Of a stretch of 64,000 bases of DNA, positions 16,744 through 23,813 are shown in pieces. Both the position numbers and the translations under genes were made by a program. Origin of the DNA: JAHJHG01 sp964463425. GTDB lineage: Bacteria; Patescibacteriota; Microgenomatia; UBA8517. The stretch is from the NCBI GenBank assembly GCA_964463425.1, contig CAYXBV010000002.1:6668-70667 (forward strand). The letters run 5' to 3'. Position 1 is the first letter of the stretch; the number at the start of each line of letters is the position of its first letter. Under the pieces are notes generated by a model. That model searched no databases. It had not been told where the DNA came from and saw nothing but the letters and a program-made list of their open reading frames with translations.

Positions 16744-17109
16744 TTAGACTACCTCCCTCGCTAAAGATGCTATTTTGTTATAACCAATTTCTTTTATTTC
16801 TCTAGCAATCGGTCCCAATATTCTTGTTCCTTTTGGTAAACCGTTTTTGTCGATAACTACACCTGCATTGTCATCAAACCTGATATAACTACCGTCTTTT
16901 CTTCCTATTTCTTTTCTGGTTCTAACAATGAGAACTTTTACTTTTTCCCTATTAGTAACGGCTCCATTGGGATCAGCTTCATGAACTATACAAGTTACAA
17001 CATGTCCAATCGTTGCCACTTTACCAATTCGGTGAGAAATTCCAATCACAGCCAATTTCTTGGCGCCCGAATTATCGGCAGGTTTTAATATGCTACGCAT
17101 TTGAATCAT
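16744..17109 (-). CDS. rplN: 50S ribosomal protein uL14
   Basis: 121 residues starting MIQMRSILKPADNSGAKKLA and containing the signature VLIVRTRKEIGRKDGSYIRF plus GTRILGPIAREI. It contacts the 16S rRNA through an intersubunit bridge. Its start overlaps the end of rpsQ by 4 nt. Confidence 0.97.
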   Translation of the reverse strand: MIQMRSILKPADNSGAKKLAVIGISHRIGKVATIGHVVTCIVHEADPNGAVTNREKVKVLIVRTRKEIGRKDGSYIRFDDNAGVVIDKNGLPKGTRILGPIAREIKEIGYNKIASLAREVV

Positions 17110-17381
17110 TTTGTTTTCCTCTTCTTAGCAGTTGGTTTCTTGACTTCCTTTTTCTTACTAGCGGTTTCAATAATCTTCCATTTTTTTAGCTTGCTTATTG
17201 GCTTACAAGCAACAAATGACACTGTGTCTCCAACTTTAACACCAACCTCATCATGAACATGATATTTTTTATTTCTCTTAAATCTCTTTTTGTACATTGG
17301 GTGAACCACGACACGCTCAACCGAAACAGTTGCTGTTTTGTTCATTTTTGTTGATATTACTTTTCCTATAAATATTTTCAT
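17106..17381 (-). CDS. rpsQ: 30S ribosomal protein uS17
   Basis: 91 residues with the OB-fold motif GKVISTKMNKTATVSVERVV, the HPMYKKRFKRNKKYHVHDE segment and the DTVSFVACKPISKLKKW end. A 16-residue Lys-rich tail (KKKEVKKPTAKKRKTK) follows the usual C-terminus. Overlaps of 4 nt occur with both rpmC and rplN. Confidence 0.97.
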   Translation of the reverse strand: MKIFIGKVISTKMNKTATVSVERVVVHPMYKKRFKRNKKYHVHDEVGVKVGDTVSFVACKPISKLKKWKIIETASKKKEVKKPTAKKRKTK

Positions 17382-17635
17382 TTTGTTTCCTCTTTCTTAG
17401 AAGTTGTTTTTTTAACTTCCTTTTTCTCTTTCTTTTCCAGAATTTGCTTCTCTCTAATTATTGTCATTATTTGAGCAATTTCGTGTTTTAGATTTTTAAC
17501 TTTCTTTATTTTCTTCTCTTGTCCTGTCTTCATTTTAGCGCTTGCTATTATACTCTCTTGCTTCTTTTTAGCCACGAGTTTATCAAGCTCAATAATCTTT
17601 TTACTTCTTATCTCTTTTAATTCTTTCTTTTTCAT
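17378..17635 (-). CDS. rpmC: 50S ribosomal protein uL29
   Basis: 85 residues, longer than the usual 60-70. The helical hairpin has KELKEIRSKKIIELDKLVAKK and a second helix KNLKHEIAQIMTIIREKQI. The extra length is a Lys/Glu/Thr-rich tail. Position between rplP and rpsQ is the canonical one and supports the call. Confidence 0.93.
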   Translation of the reverse strand: MKKKELKEIRSKKIIELDKLVAKKKQESIIASAKMKTGQEKKIKKVKNLKHEIAQIMTIIREKQILEKKEKKEVKKTTSKKEETK

Positions 17636-17637
17636 AT

Positions 17638-18048
17638 TTATACCTCTCTTCGTACAAACTTTACCTTAAAAGGTAGTTTTGCCGCAGCTCTTTTAAAAGC
17701 TACCTTTGCCAATTCTTCTGTTACTCCTGCTATCTCAAATATAATTCTTCCCGGCTTAACAACGACCACATAACGATCAATGTCTCCTTTTCCTCCACCC
17801 ATTCTTTGTCCTGCTGGTCTTGACGAAACTGGTTTATCAGGAAAAACTCTTATCCATACTTTTCCTCCTCTTTTTAAAGCATGTGTAATAGCTCTTCTGG
17901 CTGCTTCTATTTGTCGTGCCGAAAGCCACCCTCGACCAAGACATTTTAAACCAAATTCTCCAAAAGAAATTGAAGAACCTCGGTTAGCTTTCCCTTTTCT
18001 TCTCCCTCGAAAATCTTTTCTAAATTTTCTTTTCTTAGGCTCTAACAT
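17638..18048 (-). CDS. rplP: 50S ribosomal protein uL16
   Basis: 136 residues starting MLEPKKRKFRKDFRGRRKGK, then FGEFGLKCLGRGWLSARQIE, and the conserved WIRVFPDKPVSSRPAGQRMG motif near the tRNA-binding face. The start matches family alignments although it overlaps rpsC by 14 nt, which suggests translational coupling. Confidence 0.97.
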   Translation of the reverse strand: MLEPKKRKFRKDFRGRRKGKANRGSSISFGEFGLKCLGRGWLSARQIEAARRAITHALKRGGKVWIRVFPDKPVSSRPAGQRMGGGKGDIDRYVVVVKPGRIIFEIAGVTEELAKVAFKRAAAKLPFKVKFVRREV

Positions 18049-18700
18049 TTTCTTCCTCCTTCTTGTGAATATAAACTTTTACGCCAACATATCCCTTCTT
18101 CAAAAGCGCGGGGATTTGAGCATAATCAATATTTGCTCTCAGTGTTTGTGTTGGAACAGATCCTAAGTGATATTTTTCAACTCTTGAAATTTCAGCTCCA
18201 CCTATTCTTCCGGAAAGAATTATCTTAACACCATCGGCTCCTGATTGCATGACTCTGTCCATTGTTCTCGTAATGACTCTTCTGTGAGGCATTCTTCTTT
18301 CCAATTCAAATACAATTCTTGAGGCAACTAAATGAGCTGATATTTCAGGATTTTTTATATCATTAACCTGTAAATCTATTTTTAGATCTTTTACTTCAGC
18401 GTTTCTGTTCTTTTTAATTATGCTCATAATTAATTTTTTAACATCTTCCAATCCAGTTCCGCCCCTACCTATGACTACACCCGGCCTAGATACAGTCATA
18501 ATTATGACTAAACTTTTTGGCAATCTTTCGATCTCAACACTAATAATCCCTGCCAATTTTAGCTTCTCCATAAGAGCTCTTCTTATTTTTATATCTTCTA
18601 TTAGGTAATCTTTATACTTGCCTGTGTCAGCAAACCAGCGTGATTTCCATGGAAGAAAAACGCCTGTTCTAAAACCTATTGGATTTATTTTTTGTCCCAT
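18035..18700 (-). CDS. rpsC: 30S ribosomal protein uS3
   Basis: 221 residues with MGQKINPIGFRTGVFLPWKS, the KH domain signature VSRPGVVIGRGGTGLEDVKK and the C-domain GADGVKIILSGRIGGAEISR. It lines the mRNA entry tunnel. It starts 13 nt after a small unrecognised gene that separates it from rplV. Confidence 0.97.
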   Translation of the reverse strand: MGQKINPIGFRTGVFLPWKSRWFADTGKYKDYLIEDIKIRRALMEKLKLAGIISVEIERLPKSLVIIMTVSRPGVVIGRGGTGLEDVKKLIMSIIKKNRNAEVKDLKIDLQVNDIKNPEISAHLVASRIVFELERRMPHRRVITRTMDRVMQSGADGVKIILSGRIGGAEISRVEKYHLGSVPTQTLRANIDYAQIPALLKKGYVGVKVYIHKKEEENVRA

Positions 18701-18713
18701 TTTTATATAAAAG

Positions 18714-18884
18714 CTATTTAGCTTTTCCTTTCATTTCTTGCCATTTCGCAATACGCCTCTCTCTCCTACCTCTCACTGGTTCATAGGGAGATAGGCTATT
18801 AGGATTCAATGGACGTTCCTCTCTTGGAAATCGTGTTAAATCGAGAGGGCATCTTTCTTTTATTGATTTGCGTTCTGGTTTCAT
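18714..18884 (-). CDS. uncharacterised 56-aa basic protein inserted between rplV and rpsC
   Basis: The frame runs ATG 18884 to TAG 18714 and encodes 56 residues beginning MKPERKSIKERCPLDLTRFP and ending RRIAKWQEMKGKAK. It is rich in Arg/Lys, Glu and Pro, has one Cys, and no membrane segment. Its ATG overlaps the rplV TGA as ATGA, and it ends 13 nt before rpsC, so it is placed for translation at ribosomal-protein levels. uL22 and uS3 are normally adjacent, and I do not recognise this protein. It may be a lineage-specific ribosomal or assembly protein (inference). Confidence 0.72.
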   Translation of the reverse strand: MKPERKSIKERCPLDLTRFPREERPLNPNSLSPYEPVRGRRERRIAKWQEMKGKAK

Positions 18885-19309
18885 TTTTTTGTTTTAATTT
18901 CCTTCTTATTTCCCTTTTTCGCTGTTTTTTTCGTTACTTTTTTCGTTTCAGTTTTTGGTTTTGTTACTTCTTGTCTTTGTTTCTTTTCGACTAAAATAAT
19001 CCTTATATGACTCATTCTTCGTTTGTATGGATGCCAAACACCTCGTGATGCCGGCCTACCTCTCTTAAGTCTTGGTCCTTCATTGATTTGAATTTCTTTA
19101 AAAATTAAGTTTTCTTCTTTTGCGCCCATTGCTTTACCGTTAGCAACAGCAGTTTTTATTGCTTTAATTAAGGGTTCAGCTGCAAACTTTCTTGAAAATG
19201 GTAATCTTTCGATAGCGTCAGCCGGTGTCATCTTTTTCGCCAAATCGGCCACTAAACGCAATTTTCTTGGCGATGTTTTTACAAATTTTTGTACTGATTT
19301 TATTTCCAT
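18881..19309 (-). CDS. rplV: 50S ribosomal protein uL22
   Basis: 142 residues. The core includes VKTSPRKLRLVADLAKKM and the exit-tunnel hairpin region INEGPRLKRGRPASRGVWHP with the KRMSHIRIILVEK strand. About 30 extra C-terminal residues are almost all Lys, Thr and Glu, an extension not part of the usual 110-residue protein. The stop overlaps the ATG of the following 56-aa gene. Confidence 0.96.
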   Translation of the reverse strand: MEIKSVQKFVKTSPRKLRLVADLAKKMTPADAIERLPFSRKFAAEPLIKAIKTAVANGKAMGAKEENLIFKEIQINEGPRLKRGRPASRGVWHPYKRRMSHIRIILVEKKQRQEVTKPKTETKKVTKKTAKKGNKKEIKTKK

Positions 19310-19315
19310 AATAGT

Positions 19316-19597
19316 TTAAGTCTTTTCAATAATTCTTTTTACGACTTGTCCGTGTCCTCTAAAAGTTCTTGTCGGCGAAAACTCTCCCAATCTGTGTCCA
19401 ACCATATCTTCTGTAACAAAAACCTCTATAAAGTTTTTTCCGTTATGAACACTGAAATATCTTCCTACAAACTCAGGTGAAATTTGGCTGTTTCTTGCCC
19501 ATGTTTTAATAGGCTTCCCTTTTTCGCCCATACCGCTGGCTACTCTTTTGGCGATTCTCTCGTCTACATAAGGTCCTTTTTTAGCTGATCTTGACAT
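19316..19597 (-). CDS. rpsS: 30S ribosomal protein uS19
   Basis: 93 residues with MSRSAKKGPYVDERIAKRV, the KTWARNSQISPEFVGRYFSV core and the GHRLGEFSPTRTFRGH signature. It is a head protein next to uS13. Gaps of 8 nt to rplB and 6 nt to rplV. Confidence 0.97.
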   Translation of the reverse strand: MSRSAKKGPYVDERIAKRVASGMGEKGKPIKTWARNSQISPEFVGRYFSVHNGKNFIEVFVTEDMVGHRLGEFSPTRTFRGHGQVVKRIIEKT

Positions 19598-19605
19598 ATT
19601 ATTTT

Positions 19606-20358
19606 TTAGGCGTGTTTGCCTGGTTTCCTCTTTTTTACTATTAACTTATCTGAATATTTTTTCCTTTTACGTGTTTTTCCAACAGCTGCCTTTCCATAAA
19701 CAGTCTTTGGGTGCTTCATTCCAACTCCACTCCTGCCCTCTCCTCCTCCGTGTGGATGTGAACCAGGATGTTGGGCTGTTCCTCGAACTGTAGGTCTGAT
19801 ACCCATTCTTCTTTTTCTACCAGCCTTACCAATTCTCTCAGTTCGAATTTCAGCGTTGCCAACCTGACCTAGGGTAGCATACACCTCAGGAAGAAACCTT
19901 CTTATTTCACTTGAAGGCAATTTTACTAATACATATTTTTCTTCTTTTCCATGAATAATGGCAGCTGCTCCTGCACCACGAACAATTTGTCCACCTTTTC
20001 CTGGCCTAATTTCTATATTGTGAATCTGTGAACCTACAGGAATTTTTGACAAAGGTAGGGCACATCCAACTTCTAATGGTGCTGATTCAGAAGCAATTAT
20101 CTTTTGTTCAACTTTTAAATCAGCTGGGGCCAAAATATATCGCCTTTCCCCGTCAACATAAAGAATTAGGGCAATATGAGCATTTCTGTTTGGGTCATAA
20201 GCAATTTCTTCTACCTTACCCCAAATGTCTCTCTTGTCTCTTTTGAAATCAATTTTTCTTAAAAATCTTTTTTGTCTGCCGCCTTGGTGCCTAACGGATA
20301 CTCTCCCGCTAGCATCTCTTCCTGAGTTTTTAGGTAATATTGTTTTTAATTTTTTCAT
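19606..20358 (-). CDS. rplB: 50S ribosomal protein uL2
   Basis: 250 residues, slightly shorter than the usual 270-280. The N-terminal portion contains KNSGRDASGRVSVRHQGGRQ and KRFLRKIDFKRDKRDIWGKV; the C-terminal portion has the peptidyl-transferase-proximal VRGTAQHPGSHPHGGGEGRS with the conserved His. The first about 25 residues of the standard protein (the KPTSPGRR region) are reduced. Confidence 0.97.
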   Translation of the reverse strand: MKKLKTILPKNSGRDASGRVSVRHQGGRQKRFLRKIDFKRDKRDIWGKVEEIAYDPNRNAHIALILYVDGERRYILAPADLKVEQKIIASESAPLEVGCALPLSKIPVGSQIHNIEIRPGKGGQIVRGAGAAAIIHGKEEKYVLVKLPSSEIRRFLPEVYATLGQVGNAEIRTERIGKAGRKRRMGIRPTVRGTAQHPGSHPHGGGEGRSGVGMKHPKTVYGKAAVGKTRKRKKYSDKLIVKKRKPGKHA

Positions 20359-20366
20359 ATTTATTT

Positions 20367-20645
20367 TTATTTCTTTGTTTCCCCGAATAAATCGATTTTG
20401 TCTTTACCGTCTAGGATTACCATTGCTTTTTTCTTAGGCTTAGTTGTTCTTTTTTTACCCTGATTTGTTCTCTTTACTTCTCCTACAATATTCATTGTTC
20501 GAACCTTAACAACCTTTACTCCAAAAACATCCTCTATTGCCTTTCTTATCTGTCTCTTATTCATATTTTTTTCAACAAAAAAAGTATAAATACCCTTTTT
20601 TGCCTCGCTCATGCTTTTTTCTGTCAAAACTGGTATTAATTTCAT
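20367..20645 (-). CDS. rplW: 50S ribosomal protein uL23
   Basis: 92 residues with IPVLTEKSMSEAKKGIYTFF and AIEDVFGVKVVKVRTMNIVG, the standard fold that forms the docking site for trigger factor and SRP at the tunnel exit. It overlaps rplD by 4 nt. Confidence 0.96.
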   Translation of the reverse strand: MKLIPVLTEKSMSEAKKGIYTFFVEKNMNKRQIRKAIEDVFGVKVVKVRTMNIVGEVKRTNQGKKRTTKPKKKAMVILDGKDKIDLFGETKK

Positions 20646-21316
20646 TTCTTTACCTTTCTTATTTTAGTCGGCGCTGCTTCTTTTTTTGCTACCTTTGTCT
20701 TTGTTTTTGGTGTTAATATTTCCTTATCCATTACTAAAATTCCCCCATAAAATACTTGGTGTGCATTTAGATTATTAAAATAAATTGCCTGTGCATTAGG
20801 TATATTCCTGATAGCACGAACTGCTGATAAGCTCTTCTCGGAAAGAACAAAGGACACCTTGCCATCTTTTTTCTTGCTTGTAATCACTTTGTCGACTAAT
20901 ATTTGTGCCTCTTTTGTCTTTTTTAATGTCGAAAGTCCCTCAACTACGACCAATCTGTTATCTCTTACCTTTTCTCCCAAAGCGATACTAACTGCTTTTC
21001 TGCGCATCTTTTTAGGTAATTCTAGTTTTCTTTTTACTCCTTTTGGTCCATGAGCCTTACCACCACCGACAAATATTGGAGCTGAAAGGGCTCCATGTCT
21101 TGCTCTACCTGTACCTTTTTGTCTATATATTTTTCGCTTAGAGGCCACAACCTCGCCTCGAGTTTTTACTTTAGAAATACCTCTGTGAAGCCTTCCTTCA
21201 TAAACTCTTATTGCTTGAGCTAAAAGAGCTGGATTTTCATCTCCAATAAAACCTTTAGGCAAATTTACAGCCTCTTTTTTTGTTCCTTTTACTGAAAAAG
21301 CGTCTACTTTTGTCAT
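20642..21316 (-). CDS. rplD: 50S ribosomal protein uL4
   Basis: About 224 residues. It begins MTKVDAFSVKGTKKEAVNLP and includes the exit-tunnel loop KIYRQKGTGRARHGALSAPI and GGGKAHGPKGVKRKLELPKK. The ATG at 21316 lies 1 nt after the rplC stop; a longer in-frame start at 21367 would sit inside rplC and give an uncharacteristic basic extension. The C-terminus has a Lys-rich tail. Confidence 0.96.
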   Translation of the reverse strand: MTKVDAFSVKGTKKEAVNLPKGFIGDENPALLAQAIRVYEGRLHRGISKVKTRGEVVASKRKIYRQKGTGRARHGALSAPIFVGGGKAHGPKGVKRKLELPKKMRRKAVSIALGEKVRDNRLVVVEGLSTLKKTKEAQILVDKVITSKKKDGKVSFVLSEKSLSAVRAIRNIPNAQAIYFNNLNAHQVFYGGILVMDKEILTPKTKTKVAKKEAAPTKIRKVKK

Positions 21317-21317
21317 T

Positions 21318-22049
21318 TTATTCTTTACTTTCCTTTTCCGCTGATTCTGCTTCTGCTTCTTGTTCAACCTGTCCCTGCACTTGATCTGTTTCTTGAGCTA
21401 TATCACTAAGCTTTCCTGAGGCAATCTTCTTAATAATTAAAAATCCCTTAGGTGCTCCAGGAATAGGTCCCAAAACAGCCATTTCATTTTTTTCTGCATC
21501 AATCGAGACTACTTTTATACTCTTAACCGTTACTGTATCTCCTCCCATTCTCCCAGCCATTTTCTTGCCTTTGTGAACACGTCCAGGTGTAGTTCCTTGA
21601 CCAATAGACCCAGGCGATCTTGGTCTGTCAGATTGACCGTGTGTTCTTGGTCCTCCACCAAAACCCCATCGTTTCATTACACCAGCAAATCCTTTTCCTT
21701 TCGAAGTTCCTGTTACTGTAATCTCGTCTCCCTCACTAAAAATGTCGGAAACTTTTATTTCGTCCCCGACTTTAAATTCTGGCTCTTTATCAAACCTTAC
21801 TTCGCGTAAAAATCGCGGAGCTATTTTGTCTTTAATTACTCCGCGTAAGTGTCCTTGCATTGGTTTGGTTACATTTTTGATCTTTTTTTCTCCAAACCCG
21901 ATTTGAATTGCCCAATATCCATCTGTTTTTTCTTTTTTGATTTGAGTTACAACACATGGACCGGCTTCCACATACGTAACAGGTACCCTTGTCGTTTCAA
22001 CAAAGGCTTGTCCCATATATTTCTTTTTTCCGAGAATTGTATTTATCAT
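21318..22049 (-). CDS. rplC: 50S ribosomal protein uL3
   Basis: About 243 residues starting MINTILGKKKYMGQAFVETT, which aligns with the usual MKGILGKKxGMTQ start; an upstream GTG (22061) would place the start inside a U-run. The conserved GTSKGKGFAGVMKRWGFGGG and the SDRPRSPGSIGQGTTPGRVH segment with GKKMAGRMGGD are present. The C-terminus is extended by about 25 acidic residues (Glu/Gln/Ser). This is the first gene behind the promoter at 22147-22175 and no Shine-Dalgarno element is visible before it. Confidence 0.96.
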   Translation of the reverse strand: MINTILGKKKYMGQAFVETTRVPVTYVEAGPCVVTQIKKEKTDGYWAIQIGFGEKKIKNVTKPMQGHLRGVIKDKIAPRFLREVRFDKEPEFKVGDEIKVSDIFSEGDEITVTGTSKGKGFAGVMKRWGFGGGPRTHGQSDRPRSPGSIGQGTTPGRVHKGKKMAGRMGGDTVTVKSIKVVSIDAEKNEMAVLGPIPGAPKGFLIIKKIASGKLSDIAQETDQVQGQVEQEAEAESAEKESKE

Positions 22050-22062
22050 TATTTTAAGCACT

Positions 22063-22085
22063 AAAAAAGGTGCCCGGGGGCACCC
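22063..22085 (-). terminator. intrinsic-terminator-like hairpin just upstream of rplC (possible attenuator)
   Basis: Minus-strand RNA reads GGGUGCCCCCGGGCACC followed by six U. The stem GGUGCC/GGCACC closes a 4-nt loop and is GC-rich. It lies downstream of the rplC promoter and its U-run ends 13 nt before the rplC ATG, so it would act within the leader of the S10 operon mRNA as well as on read-through from rpsJ. Confidence 0.75.
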
Positions 22086-22146
22086 ATAAGTGCATTTTCC
22101 GAGGCTCCTCGCGTGGCCAATTATGACGAACTATCCACGACGTGCA

Positions 22147-22175
22147 ATTATACCAAATGAAGCTAGCTTGAGCAA
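22147..22175 (-). promoter_or_regulatory. promoter of the rplC (S10) ribosomal operon
   Basis: A -35 box TTGCTC (22170-22175) and a perfect -10 box TATAAT (22147-22152) are separated by 17 nt on the minus strand, directly after the rpsJ stop codon. Predicted initiation near 22140 gives a leader of about 90 nt that contains a CGAG-GAGC-CTCG stem-loop and then the terminator-like hairpin. Confidence 0.8.
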
Positions 22176-22180
22176 GACGC

Positions 22181-22489
22181 TTACATCTTTATCTCAATAG
22201 ATACTCCCGCAGGAAGATCTAGATTTGAGAGGGAATCGATTGTTCTATCTGAAGGATCAATAAGATCAATTAACCTTTTATGTACCAATACTTCAAAGTG
22301 CTCACGAGCATCTTTATCTGTAAAAGGAGAAGTTTGAACTGGAATAAGGGTTCTTTTTGTGGGGAGAGGAATGGGGCCAACGATCTTTGCTCCGGTCGCA
22401 ATTGCTGAATCCAATATTTTAGCAGCCGCCTCATCGATGACACGGTGGTCGTAAGACTTTAATTTTACTCTAAGACGACCTGCTGGCAT
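22181..22489 (-). CDS. rpsJ: 30S ribosomal protein uS10
   Basis: 102 residues beginning MPAGRLRVKLKSYDHRVIDE with the loop region GPIPLPTKRTLIPVQTSPFT and HFEVLVHKRLIDLIDPSDRT. In other bacteria it is also the antitermination factor NusE. It follows tuf (24 nt), the str-operon type arrangement, and is separated from rplC by a terminator-like hairpin and a new promoter. Confidence 0.97.
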   Translation of the reverse strand: MPAGRLRVKLKSYDHRVIDEAAAKILDSAIATGAKIVGPIPLPTKRTLIPVQTSPFTDKDAREHFEVLVHKRLIDLIDPSDRTIDSLSNLDLPAGVSIEIKM

Positions 22490-22513
22490 ATTGTTCCTTT
22501 AAGGTACTTTCTG

Positions 22514-23707
22514 TTAAGCGGTTATCTTTGTTATTGCTCCGGCGCCAACTGTACTTCCGCCTTCGCGAATAGCAAATCTCCAACCATCTTCCATCGCTAC
22601 TGGTTGAATAAGTTTAACTTTCATTTTTGCGCTGTCACCAGGCATAACCATTTCTATTCCTTCTGGAAGAGTTACTTCACCTGTAATATCAGCTGTTCTA
22701 ATAAAGAATTGTGGCTTGTATCCTGTGAAGAAAGGTGTGTGCCTTCCTCCTTCTTCTTTAGAAAGAATGTATACTTCAGCCTCAAATTCTGTGTGTGCCT
22801 TTACTGTTCCTGGCTTTGCGATTACTTGACCTCTTTCAACTTGTCCTTTTTCGATTCCTCTCAATAAAATACCAACGTTGTCACCAGCCTGAGTTTCATC
22901 TAAGGTTTTCCTGAACATTTCAAGACCTGTGGTTACAGTCTTTAGAGTGTCCTTAAGACCAACAATTTCAATTTCTTCGTTTACCTTTAATTTTCCTCTT
23001 TCAACTCTTCCTGTGGCAACTGTACCTCGTCCCTTAATGGAGAAAACATCTTCAACAGGCATAACAAAAGGTTTATCGGTGTCTCTTTTGGGTTCAGGAA
23101 TGTATTCATCAACAGCCTTCATAAGCTCTAAAATTTGCTTTTCGCCCTCTGCGTCACCTTCGTATGCTTTTAGTGCTGATCCTTTGATTATAGGAATCTT
23201 GTCACCTGGATATTCGTATTTCTTAAGAAGCTCGCGAATATCAGCTTCTACCAACTCTATAATTTCTGGGTCGTCTACAGTATCAATCTTATTTAGGAAA
23301 ACAACTATTGCTGGAACGTTAACTTGACGAGCCAAAATTACGTGCTCTCTTGTTTGAGGCATAGGTCCATCAGCAGCTGAAATAACAAGAATAGCTCCAT
23401 CCATTTGGGCTGCTCCAGTAATCATGTTTTTTATGTAGTCAGCGTGACCAGGAGCATCAATGTGAGCATAATGTCTTTTGTCGGTTTCATATTCTGAGTG
23501 GTGAACGTTAATAGTAACTCCACGTTCTTTTTCTTCAGGAGCGTTATCTACATCAAAAAAATCCAAGCTTTTTGTTGGATTTCCAGATTGCTTAGAAAGA
23601 ACTTTTGTAATGGCGGCTGTTAAAGTAGTCTTACCATGATCTACGTGACCAATGGTCCCAATGTTTAAATGAGGTTTTGTTCTTTCGTATTTTTGTTTTG
23701 CTGCCAT
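22514..23707 (-). CDS. tuf: elongation factor Tu
   Basis: GTPase of 397 residues that delivers aminoacyl-tRNA to the ribosome. G1 GHVDHGKT at 20-27, switch I ending RGVTINVHHSEYET, G3 DAPGHADY (Ala where most have Cys), G4 NKID and G5 GSALK are present, followed by the two beta-barrel domains. The HHSEY sequence after switch I departs from the common TSHVEY. It has its own promoter (23770-23799) and a structured leader. Confidence 0.98.
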   Translation of the reverse strand: MAAKQKYERTKPHLNIGTIGHVDHGKTTLTAAITKVLSKQSGNPTKSLDFFDVDNAPEEKERGVTINVHHSEYETDKRHYAHIDAPGHADYIKNMITGAAQMDGAILVISAADGPMPQTREHVILARQVNVPAIVVFLNKIDTVDDPEIIELVEADIRELLKKYEYPGDKIPIIKGSALKAYEGDAEGEKQILELMKAVDEYIPEPKRDTDKPFVMPVEDVFSIKGRGTVATGRVERGKLKVNEEIEIVGLKDTLKTVTTGLEMFRKTLDETQAGDNVGILLRGIEKGQVERGQVIAKPGTVKAHTEFEAEVYILSKEEGGRHTPFFTGYKPQFFIRTADITGEVTLPEGIEMVMPGDSAKMKVKLIQPVAMEDGWRFAIREGGSTVGAGAITKITA

Positions 23708-23726
23708 GTTTTTATATTAGTAAATC

Positions 23727-23761
23727 AAAAAGGACGTCATAGTCCTAGCTCTACTTGAGCT
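23727..23761 (-). promoter_or_regulatory. two abutting hairpins and U-run in the tuf leader
   Basis: Minus-strand RNA downstream of the tuf promoter contains AGCUC-AAGUA-GAGCU (23747-23761) immediately followed by AGGAC-UAUGAC-GUCCU (23731-23746) and then U residues. The second stem of 5 bp plus U-run resembles a weak intrinsic terminator. The pair fills nearly the whole 56-nt leader and ends about 20 nt before the ATG. Confidence 0.55.
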
Positions 23762-23769
23762 CTGGAAGT

Positions 23770-23799
23770 ATTATACCTAGGCATAAAACACCCTGTCAA
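23770..23799 (-). promoter_or_regulatory. promoter of tuf-rpsJ
   Basis: Consensus -35 TTGACA (23794-23799) and consensus -10 TATAAT (23770-23775) with an 18-nt spacer on the minus strand, in the 106-nt space between fusA and tuf. This internal promoter would boost EF-Tu over the upstream genes. Confidence 0.85.
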
Positions 23800-23813
23800 G
23801 CTTTAATTTAAAA

